The notes: generated by a model not told the origin, from the letters alone. 64,000 bases of DNA from Musa acuminata AAA Group (GCF_036884655.1 NC_088330.1:31127001-31191000); one strand, 5' to 3'. Positions 34,461 through 47,679 are shown, numbered from the stretch's first letter. Program-made: numbers and translations.

Positions 34461-37400
34461 TCATATTTTAGCATTCATCAAGTCAGAAAGCTTGAGCACA
34501 TCGAGAGAAGGGAGACTCGGCAGTGTGTTGACAGTCGATAGGGTTCCAAAGACCTGCTTCATTGTTGGGCGTGACTCTGGGTCATGTTCCACGCAGCAAA
34601 GTGCCAACCTCAAAACTGCAGCTACCTCGTCTGCAACCTCCGTCGTAGGGAGTGATGGACGCTGGTCTAATACATATTTCACAAGCGTGTTTTTCGGCGA
34701 CGAAGGCAATGACAGAACGGAAACGAGTCCTTCCCCATGTCCTCCTATTAGCAACTCAAGCGTGACCACTCCGAAACTGTAAACATCGCATTTGGTGGTC
34801 ACTCTCATCTCATAAGCAAGCTCTGCAAACAATAACCGATAACTGAGGAAACCTTATATCGTAGAAGGATCTCCAAAAGACAGCTATGTTAGGCTACTTT
34901 GCGCCTTGATTGATGAATAACTACGTGTACAGTAAATCGACTGCTGTTTTCTATTTCTAGATTGATGAATAATTCATGTAAATGAGCTACAAGCTGATGG
35001 ACTTTTAACTTGCAAAAAATGTATTACTATATGACGTCGGGGGAGAAACTTACCCGGTGCCAAGTAACCATATGTGCCGGCAAGCATGCTCCAATTTGAT
35101 GAATCTGGCTTCAGGAGTCGAGCAATACCGAAGTCAGAAACACAAGCCTTGAGTTCTGAATCGAGCAGAATATTGTTGGTGGTTATATCTCGATGAACAA
35201 TGGGCTGATCGCAATCATGATGCATGTAGGACAGAGCACGAGCCACATCTTTGACAATGTTCACCCTCTTCACCCAGTCCAGTTCGGCAGCTGCTGCTTC
35301 GCTTCTGAGGAGGGATCCCAAACTTCCTCTCTCCATGTACTCGTACACCAGAAACTTGTGTCGAGCAGAGGAGCAGAATCCGTAGAGCTTGACGATATTT
35401 CGATGTCGAATTTGAGTAAGAGTATGTATCTCGTTTTGAAAGGATTGCTCATTCGATGTAGTTTCGTCTTCCTGCAGATGAATTTTCTTCACTGCTAGCA
35501 TCTGCCCGCTTGCTAATTCTGCTCTGTAAACGCTGCCATATGCACCACTTCCGATACAGTATTTTTCATTAAAATCCTCCGTGGCTGCAACGATATCCTT
35601 GTATGCATATCTTCCATCAAAGTTAAATACACAGAATGTCATGCCTTCTTTGTTGCCATTATTTTCGGAAGGCATGGAATGTTTCTTGGTCTTCTGGAAC
35701 AGTGAAAACGCTCCCAGAAAAACAAGTAAGATGAATAAGACGACCACGGAAGCAATGATAGCTGAGATAATTGCTCTGTGGTGCTTGCTTCCATCATCTT
35801 TCCTTGCAGTATAAGAAAGACATGGAGGCAGGCCTTTGACGACCCCACACAAACCTTTGTTGTGGACAAACCACTTCGCCGGAGCTTTCCGGAAGACTGG
35901 GCTCTCAGGCACAGCCCCCTCCAATTCATTATATGATACGTCAATGATTAATAAGCTGATCATAGCACTTAGTGAAGATGGAAGACCACCGGACAAATTA
36001 TTATGTGAAAGATTCAGAATTTGCAGCATCGTAAATTTGCTGAACTGTGAGGGTATCTCACCCGTTAGTGAGTTGTGGCTGATGTCCAATGCGTCTTGAA
36101 GGTACTCCAGGCTGCTGATCTCTGCAGGAATTCCTCCGCCGAACTTGTTGCCATTAAGCTTCAGGGAGCGGAGCTTGAGACAAATGCCTATTTGAGACGG
36201 TATTCTTCCTGTCAAGCTGTTAACTGATAGATCAAGGATTTCAAGGTCGGGCATCCTTCCAAACTCTATTCGTACCTCTCCGCCGAGTCGATTGCAGCTC
36301 AGGTTCAGCTTGTAGAGATGAGGTAACCTGCCCAAGCTCTTTGGAATCTCCCCCTGTATGTAGTTGGAAGAAAGGTCCAGTTCTCGTAGTTCTTTTAGAT
36401 TGCCGAATTCTGGTGGAATGGCTCCGGTGATGTTGTTATTTGAGATTGCCAGGAATGTGAGATTGTCCCATCTTCCCCAGTCCGGTGGGAGTGCACCTGA
36501 CAGCCTATTGAATCTTAAATCCATATAAGAAAGATGTGGATACACTCCAAGAAGTTGTGATATATCCCCGGTGAGTTGGTTTTGCTCGAGACGGACTCTG
36601 ATCAATCCCGTACAGTTCTTTAAGGTCCCGGGAAGTTGACCTCTGAAGCTGTTGTTGCTCAGTGAGAGATACTGTAGGGTTCTTCCTTTGCATATGTTTG
36701 AAGGCAAGTCACCGGAGAAGAAGTTGTCTGACAAAAGAAGCGATGTCAAACCTGTGATGTTGTTTAACTCGGCAGGCAATCGACCAGACAACCGATTATT
36801 GAACAAGCTTAGGTCAGTGAGGTTCCTTAAGTTACCGAGGGATGGAGGGATTGAACCGAAAAGCTGGTTGTCATGGAGATCCATACCCATGAGCTGGGTC
36901 AGGTTTCCGAAAGTGGATGGTATCGGCCCGGAGATTTGGTTGTCGGGCAGAAAAAGTTGGGTTAACTCATTTAGATTTCCTATTTCCGGAGGGATAAAGC
37001 CTGACAATTCATTAACCCCAAGATAAAGTTTCTCTAATTTAGTTTGATTTCTTCCCATAAAGAAAGGGATATGACCTGTTAGACTATTATTGAAGAGCCC
37101 AAGTTGCACAAGGTTTAATAGATTTCCCAATTCTCTGGGGATGAATCCCGAGAGATGATTTTGATAGAGAGACAACTGGTATAGGTTCGTCAAGTTCCCT
37201 AAACTGGGAGGGATGAAGCCAGATAGTTGGTTCTTCCCAAGTGTAAGATGCATCAACTTCTGAAGTCTTCCAAGCTCCTGAGGTATGAAACCTGTAAGTT
37301 GATTATCTCGCAGGTGCAAGTGCAGAAGCCCGGTAAGATTGCCCAAGGATGGAGGGACACAACCACTTAACTGATTCTTATTGAGATATAGGAACTGGAG

Positions 37401-37853
37401 CGCCTTCATGGAGCCTATTTCGACCGGGAGTTTGCCCGTGAACCGGTTGCCTATGAGATCAAGATATACAAGGTTGGAGAGAGCCGAGATGGTCGGAGGA
37501 ATGACGCCGTCGAGCTGGTTGTAGGAGAGGTTGAGACCGACGAGTGATCTCAGCGTTGAGAAGTTGAGAGCATCGAGTGGCCCTTCTAAGCTCATGTTCG
37601 GCAGGGACATGTCGGTGATGACAGGGCGTCCTCTGTGCGTAAGGTTGCACGTAACTCCAGTCCAATTGCACGGATTAGAGCTGAGATTCCAGGATTCAAG
37701 GAATTGCTGGCCGTGAAGGGTGGACTTCCAGTGGAGTAGGGTTCTCGCTTGTGACCCGAGTGAAGCTGTCACCGAGACAAGATGAAGAGAGAGCAGCAGC
37801 AGGAGGAGGAGAGTGGTGGAGAGGAGCCGCCAGTTGTGCAGCTGGGATGCCAT
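34461..37853 (-). CDS. MIK2-like LRR receptor kinase, full-length (gene A, unit 2)
   Basis: Exons 37853-35054 and 34822-34461 with a 231-bp intron (G|GTAAGT to TTTGCAG|AG) encode 1053 aa. In order: signal peptide (about 1-30), N-cap PCNWTGVTC, 24 LRRs, membrane span about 694-716, and a kinase with glycine loop [10 protein letters not shown] (767-776), Lys 789, HRD 887-889, DFG 907-909 and APE across the splice junction. LRR number and length match Arabidopsis MIK2. An in-frame ATG at 38015 would add 54 residues, but the TATA box lies inside that extension and unit 1 has an in-frame TAG there, so 37853 is chosen. The product is a plasma-membrane receptor predicted to bind a peptide ligand outside and signal by an RD kinase inside; the ligand is unknown. 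Confidence 0.95.
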
Positions 37854-37912
37854 AACTGCAGTGTAGCTAATCTGGGGGAGGATGTTGTACTGCGAGCAAA
37901 CAAAGGGCCCCC

Positions 37913-37920
37913 TTATATAA
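37913..37920 (-). promoter_or_regulatory. TATA box of gene A, unit 2
   Basis: TTATATAA on the minus strand, 60 bp before the ATG, at the same spacing as in unit 1. Confidence 0.7.
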
Positions 37921-38509
37921 AATGTATGAGATGGATGTGAACTATCGGGAACCGAGTGGGACACATTTGAGTCTCGAGCATCCTCACCAGCGGGGCTAAA
38001 GCTGGATGGTATCACCCGTTCTCATACTGTCCCCTCCGCAAAGTTTGGTGGAAGGTTAAGAACCATTCCTTTCGATCATCACCACTGATCACTTTTCATT
38101 TGTTAAAGCATAAAGTGGACTCATATTATTACTTGGAGAAATCAATGTCATATAAGAAGAAGCACAAGAAAAACTTTGTAGCAGTAGATTTCTGAGTCAA
38201 GTCAGCTGATCTTATCAAGTTCAGCATATTCCTTCTGCCAACTGGGAGTCATTTTATAATGTTAAAGAAGAATAGCTTTTGTGACATTAAAATAAGAAGA
38301 GTTTTGCTGATGATTAATTTTCTGCAGGTGCGGCCAAATGATCAAGATTCGGAATCCCATTTGAGACGTCGACTTTCTATAAATCAAATGTGCAGTTAAA
38401 ACTATTGTCATTTATTAATGCATAAAGAGATATATGATTTCATAGCTTCCGACATCAGGTTGGGTAGAGAGGAGGTGCGAAACCTATCCAATGGTTCATT
38501 TTAAATGAG
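37921..38509. other. Upstream region of gene A, unit 2
   Basis: Nearly identical to 7335-7899, apart from a small replacement near 38355-38390. No gene was seen. Confidence 0.55.
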
Positions 38510-39790
38510 TTGGATCCTGATTCGATTTGGTTGATCCACAGTGGATTCGGAACTTGATAGTGAAACCATCAGAGCCAGGAGATTTATCGAGGCAAATGGA
38601 GGATAGAGTATTCCAGATTTGAACGATGGGCATTATGAAGAATACCTCAACCAATGAGACTAGGCCATATGTTAGGCTTCAAAGGATAAGGATCCTACTT
38701 CCCAAAGTCATAATAGAATGAGACAAAGGCAAGGGACATGCATGATGTGTTGGTCTGGGACAATTTGGTTTTGGACATTAAAGGTGCTTAATTTGGTTTT
38801 GATGGCTGCGAATGGCAACCCGGGCATGGTAGTATTTAGTGTTGAGGTCCCCATCATTAATCCATTTAACCTTGGTGTGAGACCACCATCTAAGATTAAC
38901 GTGGCGAAGGAGGGCATTATATTTGTTACGAAGACAAATAAGTGCTTAAGAGCAAAATCACATTGTTTAAGAGAGTATCAGCTTGAGTGGATGCAAGAAG
39001 GTCTTGAATCCTTGAGTCTATCAAGATTATTTGAGATATTTGTTAGAGGGGAAGTGAATCAGGAAGAGCGAGACCAAGATCTAGAAATAAGATCATGGGA
39101 CTTAGGATGTTCAACCCAAAAATTCTGGAAGTAAAACAGCTTGTTAGTAGGTTTGTGTAAAGGAGAGATGAAAACAAAAATGGAGCAATGATCTAAAGCA
39201 AACTAAGGGACCCTCCCAATTGTTACATGATATTTATTTTGGGCCAGAGAAACTAAGATCCTTAAGTCTCACATTTTCTAAAAATCATATAAAGTTTAAA
39301 CAGAGAAATAGCAAGAGATATGATGACCTTCATATTTGTCTTAAGGCAAGAAAATACAAATGAAATCTCCCAGAAGAAGCCATAAAAAATCATCAAAATC
39401 TATCAAGTACAAAGTGCTCAATATAAGTTTACTTTTCCAACAAAGAAACACATGCATATATAATTGAGAGAAGCCACAAAGAAGAGTTTTTGAATTGAAA
39501 AATGACATGTATAAAATGCTTACGAGAAGATAGAATCTATATGTTGATACAATCTATTTTTTAGAGGAGTTAGCTAGTAAAACCCATCGAAGAGATAGCA
39601 AAGGAGCTCTATCATCTTCCCAAAAAAATGATAGTTAGCTGAGCACGGGACGCAAACAAGTTTATTTCCTATTAAATCTAGAGAGTTCGATCTAGATAAA
39701 TGTGAAAGATAATGTCAAACATGTCTCTCCGAAGACCTTTATAGTTCCAACTAAAGATATGCAGAGGTAGTAAGAGAAGAAGGGGTAGAG
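38510..39790 (-). mobile_element. LINE (L1-type) relic: endonuclease, linker, start of RT
   Basis: The minus-strand translation in broken frames begins IFSWNYKGLRRDMFDII (about 39760-39710), the classical LINE endonuclease start. It continues with WLLSIIYAC, LLLGDF (about 39365), LKDLSFSGPK and NNWEGP (about 39210) and FWVEHPKSHDLISRSW. The linker GDLNTKYYH (about 38826-38863) and RT start SPGSDGFT (about 38560-38585) follow. Stops and frameshifts make it inactive. The plus-strand 138-codon frame at 38718-39134 is its antisense shadow. Unit 1 retains only the linker and RT start. Confidence 0.85.
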
Positions 39791-41416
39791 GAGGAAAGAA
39801 TATTCCCTACTTCAAGGTCTCCTAAAGAAAAAGCAACTAGAGCTTTCTTCGTATAACCGCGTCCAGCACCACCATAAATTTAACCTTCTCTCTTATTGTT
39901 GTGTAGTCATTGGAAGAAGTGTGTCCGATCTAAGCACCCACCACAACCTCTTTAGCCAAGACAGTATCATCTCTTGCAACAAAGTTAAGCGGATCTCATG
40001 ACATGGAATCAATGATCGACTTGACCTTATCTATCGATCCTTGAAGGAGGGATAGGAGCAAGAGTGAATGTGAATCAAGGTTTCAGGTGATTTAAAAAGA
40101 TGGAACGAGGAGAGGAAAGAGAGGATTTATAGGAAGCCCTCCTCATGTGATTGGAAGTAGTGGTGGTAAGAGACATGTGGCTCGAGGTGGCAATGATAAT
40201 AGAGAGTGCTAAGGAAGCACCAATGGAAGATAGTTTCAAGGAGCCAACCTTATATTGAAAGTCTAAGGGATATCATAAGAGGGCACCATGGTAACCAAGC
40301 TTGGGACAATTATCATCCTCTAGACTTGTCACATAATGATGATTTTTAATTTTGAAACCTAAATAACAAAGGTTTATCATCCTCTAGTCTGCTTATTACT
40401 TCTCGACTTGGACCAATCTCCCCGGGATTAGTGGTGTCAATTAAGAAAGCTTCTAGTTTACTAGATCAAAATTTTTTCTTACAAATTGTTACACCACTGT
40501 CACCCTAGATTTGTTAAATTTGATTTTTCTACCTCTAATTCATGTCATTTCTGCTCAATACCAATGAGACTTTCAATATCATCTCTTCTTCTTTTACCAT
40601 ATAATAGTTACGTTATGAAAATCCTTTGAAACCCAACTTTGGATCTTTTCTTCCTTTGATACTAAGCATGGCGATATATGGCTCTATGAAGGGTCAGATG
40701 TTGACTCTAAAGCCTCCTCTACTTTAAGAGCCTTGATTATATCCTTTGGTGGTTTTGGAGGGTTAAAAATAACTAGATCTTCAAACCGAGAGTTTTAGGA
40801 GAAGATCTCACTTAGAGATTTCTTAGTCGAGACTATAATCTGAGTGGCTTAAATTTAAATATGATGTTCCTTAAATAAAAAAATAAAGATGAAGGCACTT
40901 ATTTCATTTTATATCTCGATACTAGTGATGCATAATTTTTTGATTAAAAAAATTTAAAGGATTAGAGGGTTCTCTTCTTGGTAGCAATTTTCATTAAAAA
41001 AATTTAAAGGATTAGAGGGTTCTCTTCTTGGTAGCAATTTTCATTCATGATAGCGTATGTAAAGTTTTGCTAGATGGTGCCAATCGTATTCATGTTAAAA
41101 CTGATTCTAGGAGCCTTATTGGCTCTTATTTTATCACATATTTATCATATCAACTGATTAGCAATTCATGCTAGAATATATCTATCTATAATTTTTTGAA
41201 GAAGGGAGTGGCCCTTGCATCTTTTTTTTGCTTATTACCTTTGATCTTTGGAGTGACTTTTTTACCCATGCATTTTGTTAATTAATTTTTTTTAGAAAAA
41301 ACTTCATGTTTAGAAAAATTATAATTCGGACAACTTTAGAAGAAGTAGAAAGAAAATAACAAGAACAACCATAAAATAGTAGTACATATAAATGAAATCA
41401 TTCAAATAAAAAATAT
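39791..41416. other. Unit-2-specific intergenic sequence, possible LINE 5' part
   Basis: About 39791-40330 lies where the LINE 5' region would be but shows no domain. 40430-41416 has no counterpart in unit 1. A perfect 50-bp tandem duplication lies at 40943-41042. Confidence 0.4.
40943..41042. repeat. Perfect 50-bp tandem duplication
   Basis: The 50-bp block starting ATTAAAAAAATTTAAAGGAT occurs twice head to tail without a mismatch. It must be very recent, and it exists only in unit 2. Confidence 0.95.
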
Positions 41417-42569
41417 GATTTTAAATAAATATTTTTATTAGTTTATGAACAAGAGCAATCAAATATAAAGACTTATATATCAGTTATAGTATTTTTTAAT
41501 AAACTTTTCAAAACACTTTAGTTTTAACAGTACTGAAATTTAGGAATTCAATCATTTACCTATGGATCGATTCATATGATATAATTAAGTATTGCTCTAA
41601 TTATCTTGTCAGAAGAATATTACAAGGATTATGATAAATAGGATACTCTTTGTAAAATATAAAAAAGTAATAGCTATTGAGAAAATCCAAAAAAAATAAA
41701 AAAAAATTCAAGAATTCATCATACTCTTTTCTCTAATTGATGTTATTTTGCATTATTTTTAACCTTCACAGACAAACTATCTTTCGAGTAAGTCAAGTCA
41801 AGTCAACCATTCAAGTTAACTATTTAATAAAACTTTTATAATAGGACATCCCAAGTCAAGTCATGTCAACCCAACCTTATAATAAAACTTTTATAATACG
41901 ACAACTCAAAGTCAAGTCAATCATATTAATTCATGTAACATTTAGAGAAAGAAAAACTTATATAAGGGCACATTTCAAGTCAAGTCAAATTTATCTTGTT
42001 AAGTTCAACAAATTCTTCCGCTATATATATATATATCTATAATTCAAATTTCATAATAATAACATACAATTAGATACGATAGGAACACACATATACATTA
42101 TAGTAAACATCATGATCTTAGGCATAACATTACTAAGATCACAACAACATGTAATTAGTGATACAAATATGCATACACATTAGTACACATCATAGGAACA
42201 CACCAAAGAAATCATCCAACTTTCACAACAACTATACATGATATGAACAATATTCTCAACACTCAATCACATCACAATAAACATATATAAGTATTCCTGA
42301 TAGTAAACATAACAATATTCACAACAGTAATGCATACAACAATAAATATATACACATCATAGTATTCACAACAAAGATATGAACATACATTAATATCACA
42401 ATAAACATATATATATATCAAATTTCATTACAGCAAATAACATATATAACGCTCAAAGAACTTTACCAGCAACAGAAACTTGACAAGGAAACCATGTACT
42501 ACACACAGATCAAACATTTCAATGGCCAATAAAAGATGCAACTCATGGAAGCGAAGTCCACTTGGTTGA
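41417..42569. other. 3' flank of gene B, unit 2
   Basis: Collinear with 10399-11587, including the AAGTCAAGTCA motifs, with a short TA tract at 42022-42036. No gene was seen. Confidence 0.55.
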
Positions 42570-45500
42570 TCATAATTCTCGAGTCATCAAATCAGAAAAC
42601 TTCAATGCATGGAGAGATGCCGGGCTCGGCTGCGCCGATAACTTTTCAAAGATCTGCTTCATCGTCGGGCGAGTTTCTGGGTTGATGTCAACGCAATGGA
42701 TCGCCAATGTTAAAGCTGCAGCTACTTCATCTGCAACTTGGTCAACCGGAAGTGATACACGCTGGTCTAATATATCTTTCACAAACAGGCTTTGGCCGGA
42801 GGAAGATGATAGGGTAGAAATGATATCTCCTGGGTAAGTTCCCACTAGCAACTCGAATGTGATCACCCCAAAACTATACACATCGCATTTGGTGGTCAGT
42901 CTCATTGTATAAGCGAGCTCTACAGACAAGAAGATCGATGATCAAACTTACTTGATACAGAAGTATGTCCTCTAATTAGACAAGAACATCGCATTTGCAC
43001 TTTTACTGAAACAACAATCTACGATTCTAAAATACCATAACATGTCAAGAAATCTTCGTATGGAGTTACAAAATATTAATCAAAATGTTACCTGGTGCCA
43101 AGTAACCATGCGTGCCGGCAAGCATGCTCCAGTTTGAGGTATCTGGATTCAGGAGTCGAGCAATGCCGAAGTCAGAAACACAAGCCTTGAATTCTGAATC
43201 CAGTAGAATATTGTTGCTGGTTACATCTCGATGAACGATAGGTGGAACACAATCATGATGCATGTAGGAGAGAGCACGAGCCACATCTTTGACAATATTC
43301 ACCCTCTTCACCCAGTCTAATTCTGCTGCTGCTGCTTCGATTCTGAGGACGGATCCCAAACTCCCTCTCTCCACGTACTCGTACACGAGAAACTTGTGGT
43401 GAGGAGAGGAGCAGAATCCGTAAAGTTTGACAATATTGCGATGTCGGATTCGAGTAAGAGTTTCTATCTCATTCTGAAAGGGTTGCTCGTCCACCGTGTT
43501 CTCGTGTTCGGACAGGTGAATTTTCTTCACTGCTAGCACCTCTCCACTTGATAATTCTGCTCTATAAACACTGCCATATGCACCGGTTCCGATCAAGTAC
43601 TTCTCATCGAAATCTTCTGTTGCTTCGATGATATCCTTGTATGCAACTTTTCCATCAAAATTCAATACAGAGAATGTACCCTGTTTGATGGGATTATTGA
43701 CAGCTTGCACTCTGTGTTTCTTCCTCTTCAGGAATCGCAAAGCAATTCCGACGAACAGAAGCAAGAGAAGTAAGACGACCATAGATGCAACAATAGATAA
43801 GATAATGACTGTGTGGTGCTTACTTCCGTGGTGTTCATTTGCAGTAGATGAAGCACATGGAGGCAAACCTTTGACAACCCCACACAAACCTTTGTTGTGG
43901 ACAAACCACTCTACTGGAGCTTCCTGGAAATGCTTGTTATCGGGAACTGGACCCTCCAATTCATTGTATGAGACATCGATGATGAACATGCTACGCATAT
44001 CCCTAAAAGTTGATGGAAGATTACCCGTCAAGCCATTGTGTGATAGATTCAAATTTTGCAACATCAACAATTTACCGAATTGCGTTGGTATCTCCCCTGT
44101 CAAAGAGTTATGGCTGATGTCGAGTGCGTCTTGAAGGTACACCAGATTGCCTATCTCAAAAGGAATGCTTCCGCTGAGGTTGTTGTTGTTAAGCTTCAGC
44201 AAATGGAGTTTCATGCAATTTCCTATCTGATATGGTATCCTACCTATCAAGCCGTTTCTCGACAGATCAAGAAGTTCAAGGTTGGACATCCTTCCCAGCT
44301 CTGCTGGTATCTCTCCAATGAGTTGATTGTTGCTCAGGTTGAAGTTATAAAGATGAGCCAGGTTGCCCAAGCTCCTTGGGATCTCTCCTTGGAAGTAGTT
44401 TGAAGAAAGGTCCAGTTCTTCCAGCTTTGATAGCTGTCCAAGTTCTGATGGTACAACTCCGGTGATATTGTTATTTGAGATTCCTAGGAACGTCAGATTG
44501 TGCCATCTTCCCCAATCTGATGAGATTGTACCAGACAATCTATTGAAGCTTAAATCCAAATACAAAAGATTGGGATATGCCCCAAGGCGTTCAGATACAT
44601 CCCCGGTCAGTTGATTATGATGCAGACGAACATTCTTTAGGCTCGTACAATTCTTCAATGTTGCGGGAATGGGACCTTGGAAGCTGTTGTTGCTCAGCAT
44701 TAGGATCCGTAGGGCTCCTCCTTTGCATATCTCTGGAGGCAAATAACCAGAAAAGTCATTATCTTTCAATAGAAGAATAGCCAGACCTGTAATGTTGTTC
44801 ATCTCCGGAGGCAAAGGACCAGACAAATGGTTATAGGATAAGCGTAGATCGATGAGGTTCCTTGAGATACCAATTGATGGTGGGATTTGGCCTGAGAGTT
44901 TGTTCACTTCGAGAGACAAGTTAGTGAGTTGGTGCAGCTTTCCAATTTCTGGAGGCATAGAACCTGACAATTCATTCATCCAAAGGTAAAGGATCTCCAA
45001 CTTGCTCTGATTTCCCACCGATGAAGGGATGGGACCTGTTAGGCTATTATTAGAGAGCGAGAAGTGCACCAGGTTTATTAGGTGTCCTAGTTCTCTAGGA
45101 ATGAATCCCGTTAATTGATTTTGAGCGAGTTCCAACATGTAGAGGTTTGTCAAGTTTCCTAAACTAGGAGGGATGGAACCATTGAGTTGGTTTGCCCAGA
45201 GATCAAGGATGGTCAACTTTCTAAGTCTCCCCAACTCCTCAGGGATGACATCCGTAATCATATTTTTTTCTAGTTGCATGTCTGTAAGCCTACTAAGGTT
45301 GCTCAGAGACGGAGGTATAGGACCACTTATCTGATTCTGGCTAAGATTTAGGAACTGAAGCGCCCTCACGGAACCAATCTCGACAGGAATTCTGCCTGTG
45401 AACCTGTTAGCAGCCAGATCAAGAGATACGAGGTTGGAGAGAGCCGAAATGGTAGGGGGAATGTTCCCGTTCAGCTGGTTGTAGCTGAGGTTGAGATTGG

Positions 45501-45816
45501 CAAGCGATCGGAACGCCGAGAAATTAAGAGCATCGAGTGGCCCCGCTAAGCTCATATTTGGCAGCTGTATCTCGGAGATGACCAAGCGCCCATTGCGTGC
45601 GATGTTGCATGCAACCCCAGTCCAATTGCATGGACTGGAGTCGACGTTCCAGGACGCGAGCAACTGCGGACTTCGGAGTGTGGACTTCCAATGGAGTAGA
45701 GCTCTCCCTTGGAACCCCAGCACGGAAGCTGCTCTTACAAGAACAACAAAAGGAGAGAGAAATACTAGTAGGAGTAGTGTGGTGGAGAGAGAACTTCTGC
45801 GTAGTTGACATGCCAT
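42570..45816 (-). CDS. MIK2-like LRR receptor kinase, full-length (gene B, unit 2)
   Basis: Exons 45816-43092 and 42919-42570 with a 172-bp intron (G|GTAACA to CTGTAG|AG) encode 1024 aa. In order: signal peptide (about 1-29), N-cap PCNWTGVAC, about 23 LRRs, membrane span 670-693 followed by RFLKRKKH, and a kinase with IGTGAYGSVY (742-751), Lys 764, Glu 783, HRD 862-864, DFG 882-884 and APE at the splice junction. The activation-segment motif is GTHGYLAPE where gene A has GTYGYLAPE. All catalytic positions are intact. Differences from gene B of unit 1 concentrate in the LRRs, and the kinase is almost unchanged. Its promoter lacks 44 bp present in the unit 1 and orphan copies. Predicted plasma-membrane peptide receptor of the MIK2 type; ligand unknown. 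Confidence 0.95.
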
Positions 45817-45885
45817 GATCGTAATATAGCTTAAGAAAGGATTGCAGAACTTTTTGTCGTGGGTTTGGGCAAAGAGATGAGGGAA

Positions 45886-45893
45886 CTTTTATA
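45886..45893 (-). promoter_or_regulatory. TATA box of gene B, unit 2
   Basis: TATAAAAG on the minus strand, 70 bp before the ATG. Confidence 0.7.
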
Positions 45894-46410
45894 GGCGATA
45901 CTCCCCTGTGAAAATAATGTCTTTACATTTACATCCAACAATATCGTGTTATGCACGTTGCCTAGTAGGCTTTTACTGTCCTCATCCAATGTTCTTAGAG
46001 TGAGACTTAGTTTACAGAGTCAATAGAAAAGGGAAAAAAAAATGAAGCACCAATTGGATAATTGTGGTTGTATAGACTTAGTTTATAGATTCAATAGAAA
46101 ATAAAATAAAGGAAAATAAATGTGGTTGTATAATGTGGAAATATTTGTGTATTTCGAAGGAAAAAAATACGAGTGATCGGAAATAGCCATTTTTTCTTTG
46201 GTGAATCCAGTCTCTTGTTAGTGCCTATGATCATCAGTTGAAGTCTTCGTTTTGCTGTCGACATTTAATGTTGTGCCACCTCACTGTTGGATGATTGACT
46301 TGTGCGCCTGTCCAGTAGAGAAATATTCCAAGAACATTTAATGGTTGATGATTCTATTTCTCTTGAGGTTTGACACCATTGACTTGACCACATCCTAGGT
46401 ATACAAATCT
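45894..46410 (-). promoter_or_regulatory. Upstream region of gene B, unit 2 (44-bp deletion)
   Basis: Homologous to 14926-15440, but CATCCAACA joins ATATCGTG at 45940-45944 where 47 bp lie in unit 1. About 46070-46130 also holds a local partial duplication of AGACTTAGTTTA...TCAATAGAAAA that unit 1 lacks. Confidence 0.65.
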
Positions 46411-47430
46411 TTCAACGAAAAGAATTAGTTTTGTCGCCGTACGAATTAAGATGGCTGTTACTTAATTATATTTTATTTATTTGTATTTATGTGTATATAT
46501 TATGATTAAATATAATGATAGAACTATCTTAGATCAATTATAAAGATCATTTTAAATTATATTAAAAAAATAATATTATTATGATACGAAGCATAATATT
46601 GATAATGTATAATCGGTATGATTCATATTGCTAATCATACTTAATATATTATTATTATATTTATTGACTTTTTTTAATTTGTATGTGTATAAATTATTTT
46701 CAAAATTCAAAATCCAATTAGATAAAATTATTTTCAAAATTCAAAATCCAATTAGATAAAATTATTTTTAAATAAATTTTATTTTTATTTATTTTTTATT
46801 TTAAATTATTTTGTATCTTATCAATTAATGGGCTAAGCGAAAGAATGTTAGATTATATTATCATATCTAATTTGATAAGATATATTATGGATATAATTAG
46901 ATTCTAATTATGATTATTAACTAATAGAAAGGAAGTCTAATTACGATAAAATTCCTTATGAGATGATCTTGATAGGATATACTCTCCTAATTACTTATCA
47001 TAATTTTCTCTACTCTCACCTATAAATAGATAAGACATTATAGGAACTATATACATAATATATAGATGATACATAAATGTGTAGATACGTAAAATTATTA
47101 AAAAAATATAAATATTTTCTCATTTCCCTATAATCACGTGAACCGGTCAATGAGAAATTACAGATATTTTCTCATATTCCTTTGTCCCTAAATCTATTAA
47201 TTATAGTGGTAACGTGAAGGATAAAAAGAGAAGAGAAAACACATCTAGTTTTCCATGCAAATTGACATTGTTATAATTTTTAAATCCGACAATGGTACAA
47301 TTAAAATCAGATAAAGATTTTCTGAATAATATTCAAAGGTACACATTATAAATTTAGAAATCTATTATTATTTAATTTTAGATTTTGGGATTAAAATTTT
47401 TTGTATAATAATAACATTTTATACTTATAA
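46411..47430. other. AT-rich intergenic, nothing recognised
   Basis: Collinear with 15441-16405. A short direct repeat (ATTATTTTCAAAATTCAAAA near 46692-46745) is present once in unit 1. Confidence 0.5.
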
Positions 47431-47675
47431 GATCGACATGGCCAAACGTGGTAGAGATTGATGAAGAATGCATTGAGTTAACATAATAAGATATGATGAA
47501 TATTGACAAAGAATAATGGAAAACATACTAAACCGACAAGATCAAGCGTGGTGGAAACCAATAGAAAATGGTGGAGAATACACTAGGCTAATATGATCAA
47601 GCGTAACGTAGATCGACGAAGAACGATAGTGAATGCACCAGGTCAATACGAACATGCAGAGATTGATGGAGACCA
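47431..47675. repeat. 54-bp degenerate minisatellite, unit 2
   Basis: Same number and order of degenerate units as 16406-16646, so the array predates the duplication and has not changed in copy number since. Confidence 0.7.
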
Positions 47676-47679
47676 TGGT

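Noticed and set aside
38718..39134. 138-codon plus-strand frame as a unit-2-specific gene
   Set aside because: It is the reverse strand of a LINE linker and endonuclease remnant whose sense translation is recognisable on the minus strand.
45491..45808. Plus-strand frames of 60 to 170 codons across all four receptor genes
   Set aside because: They are antisense shadows of GC-richer LRR and kinase coding sequence; their translations show no domain.
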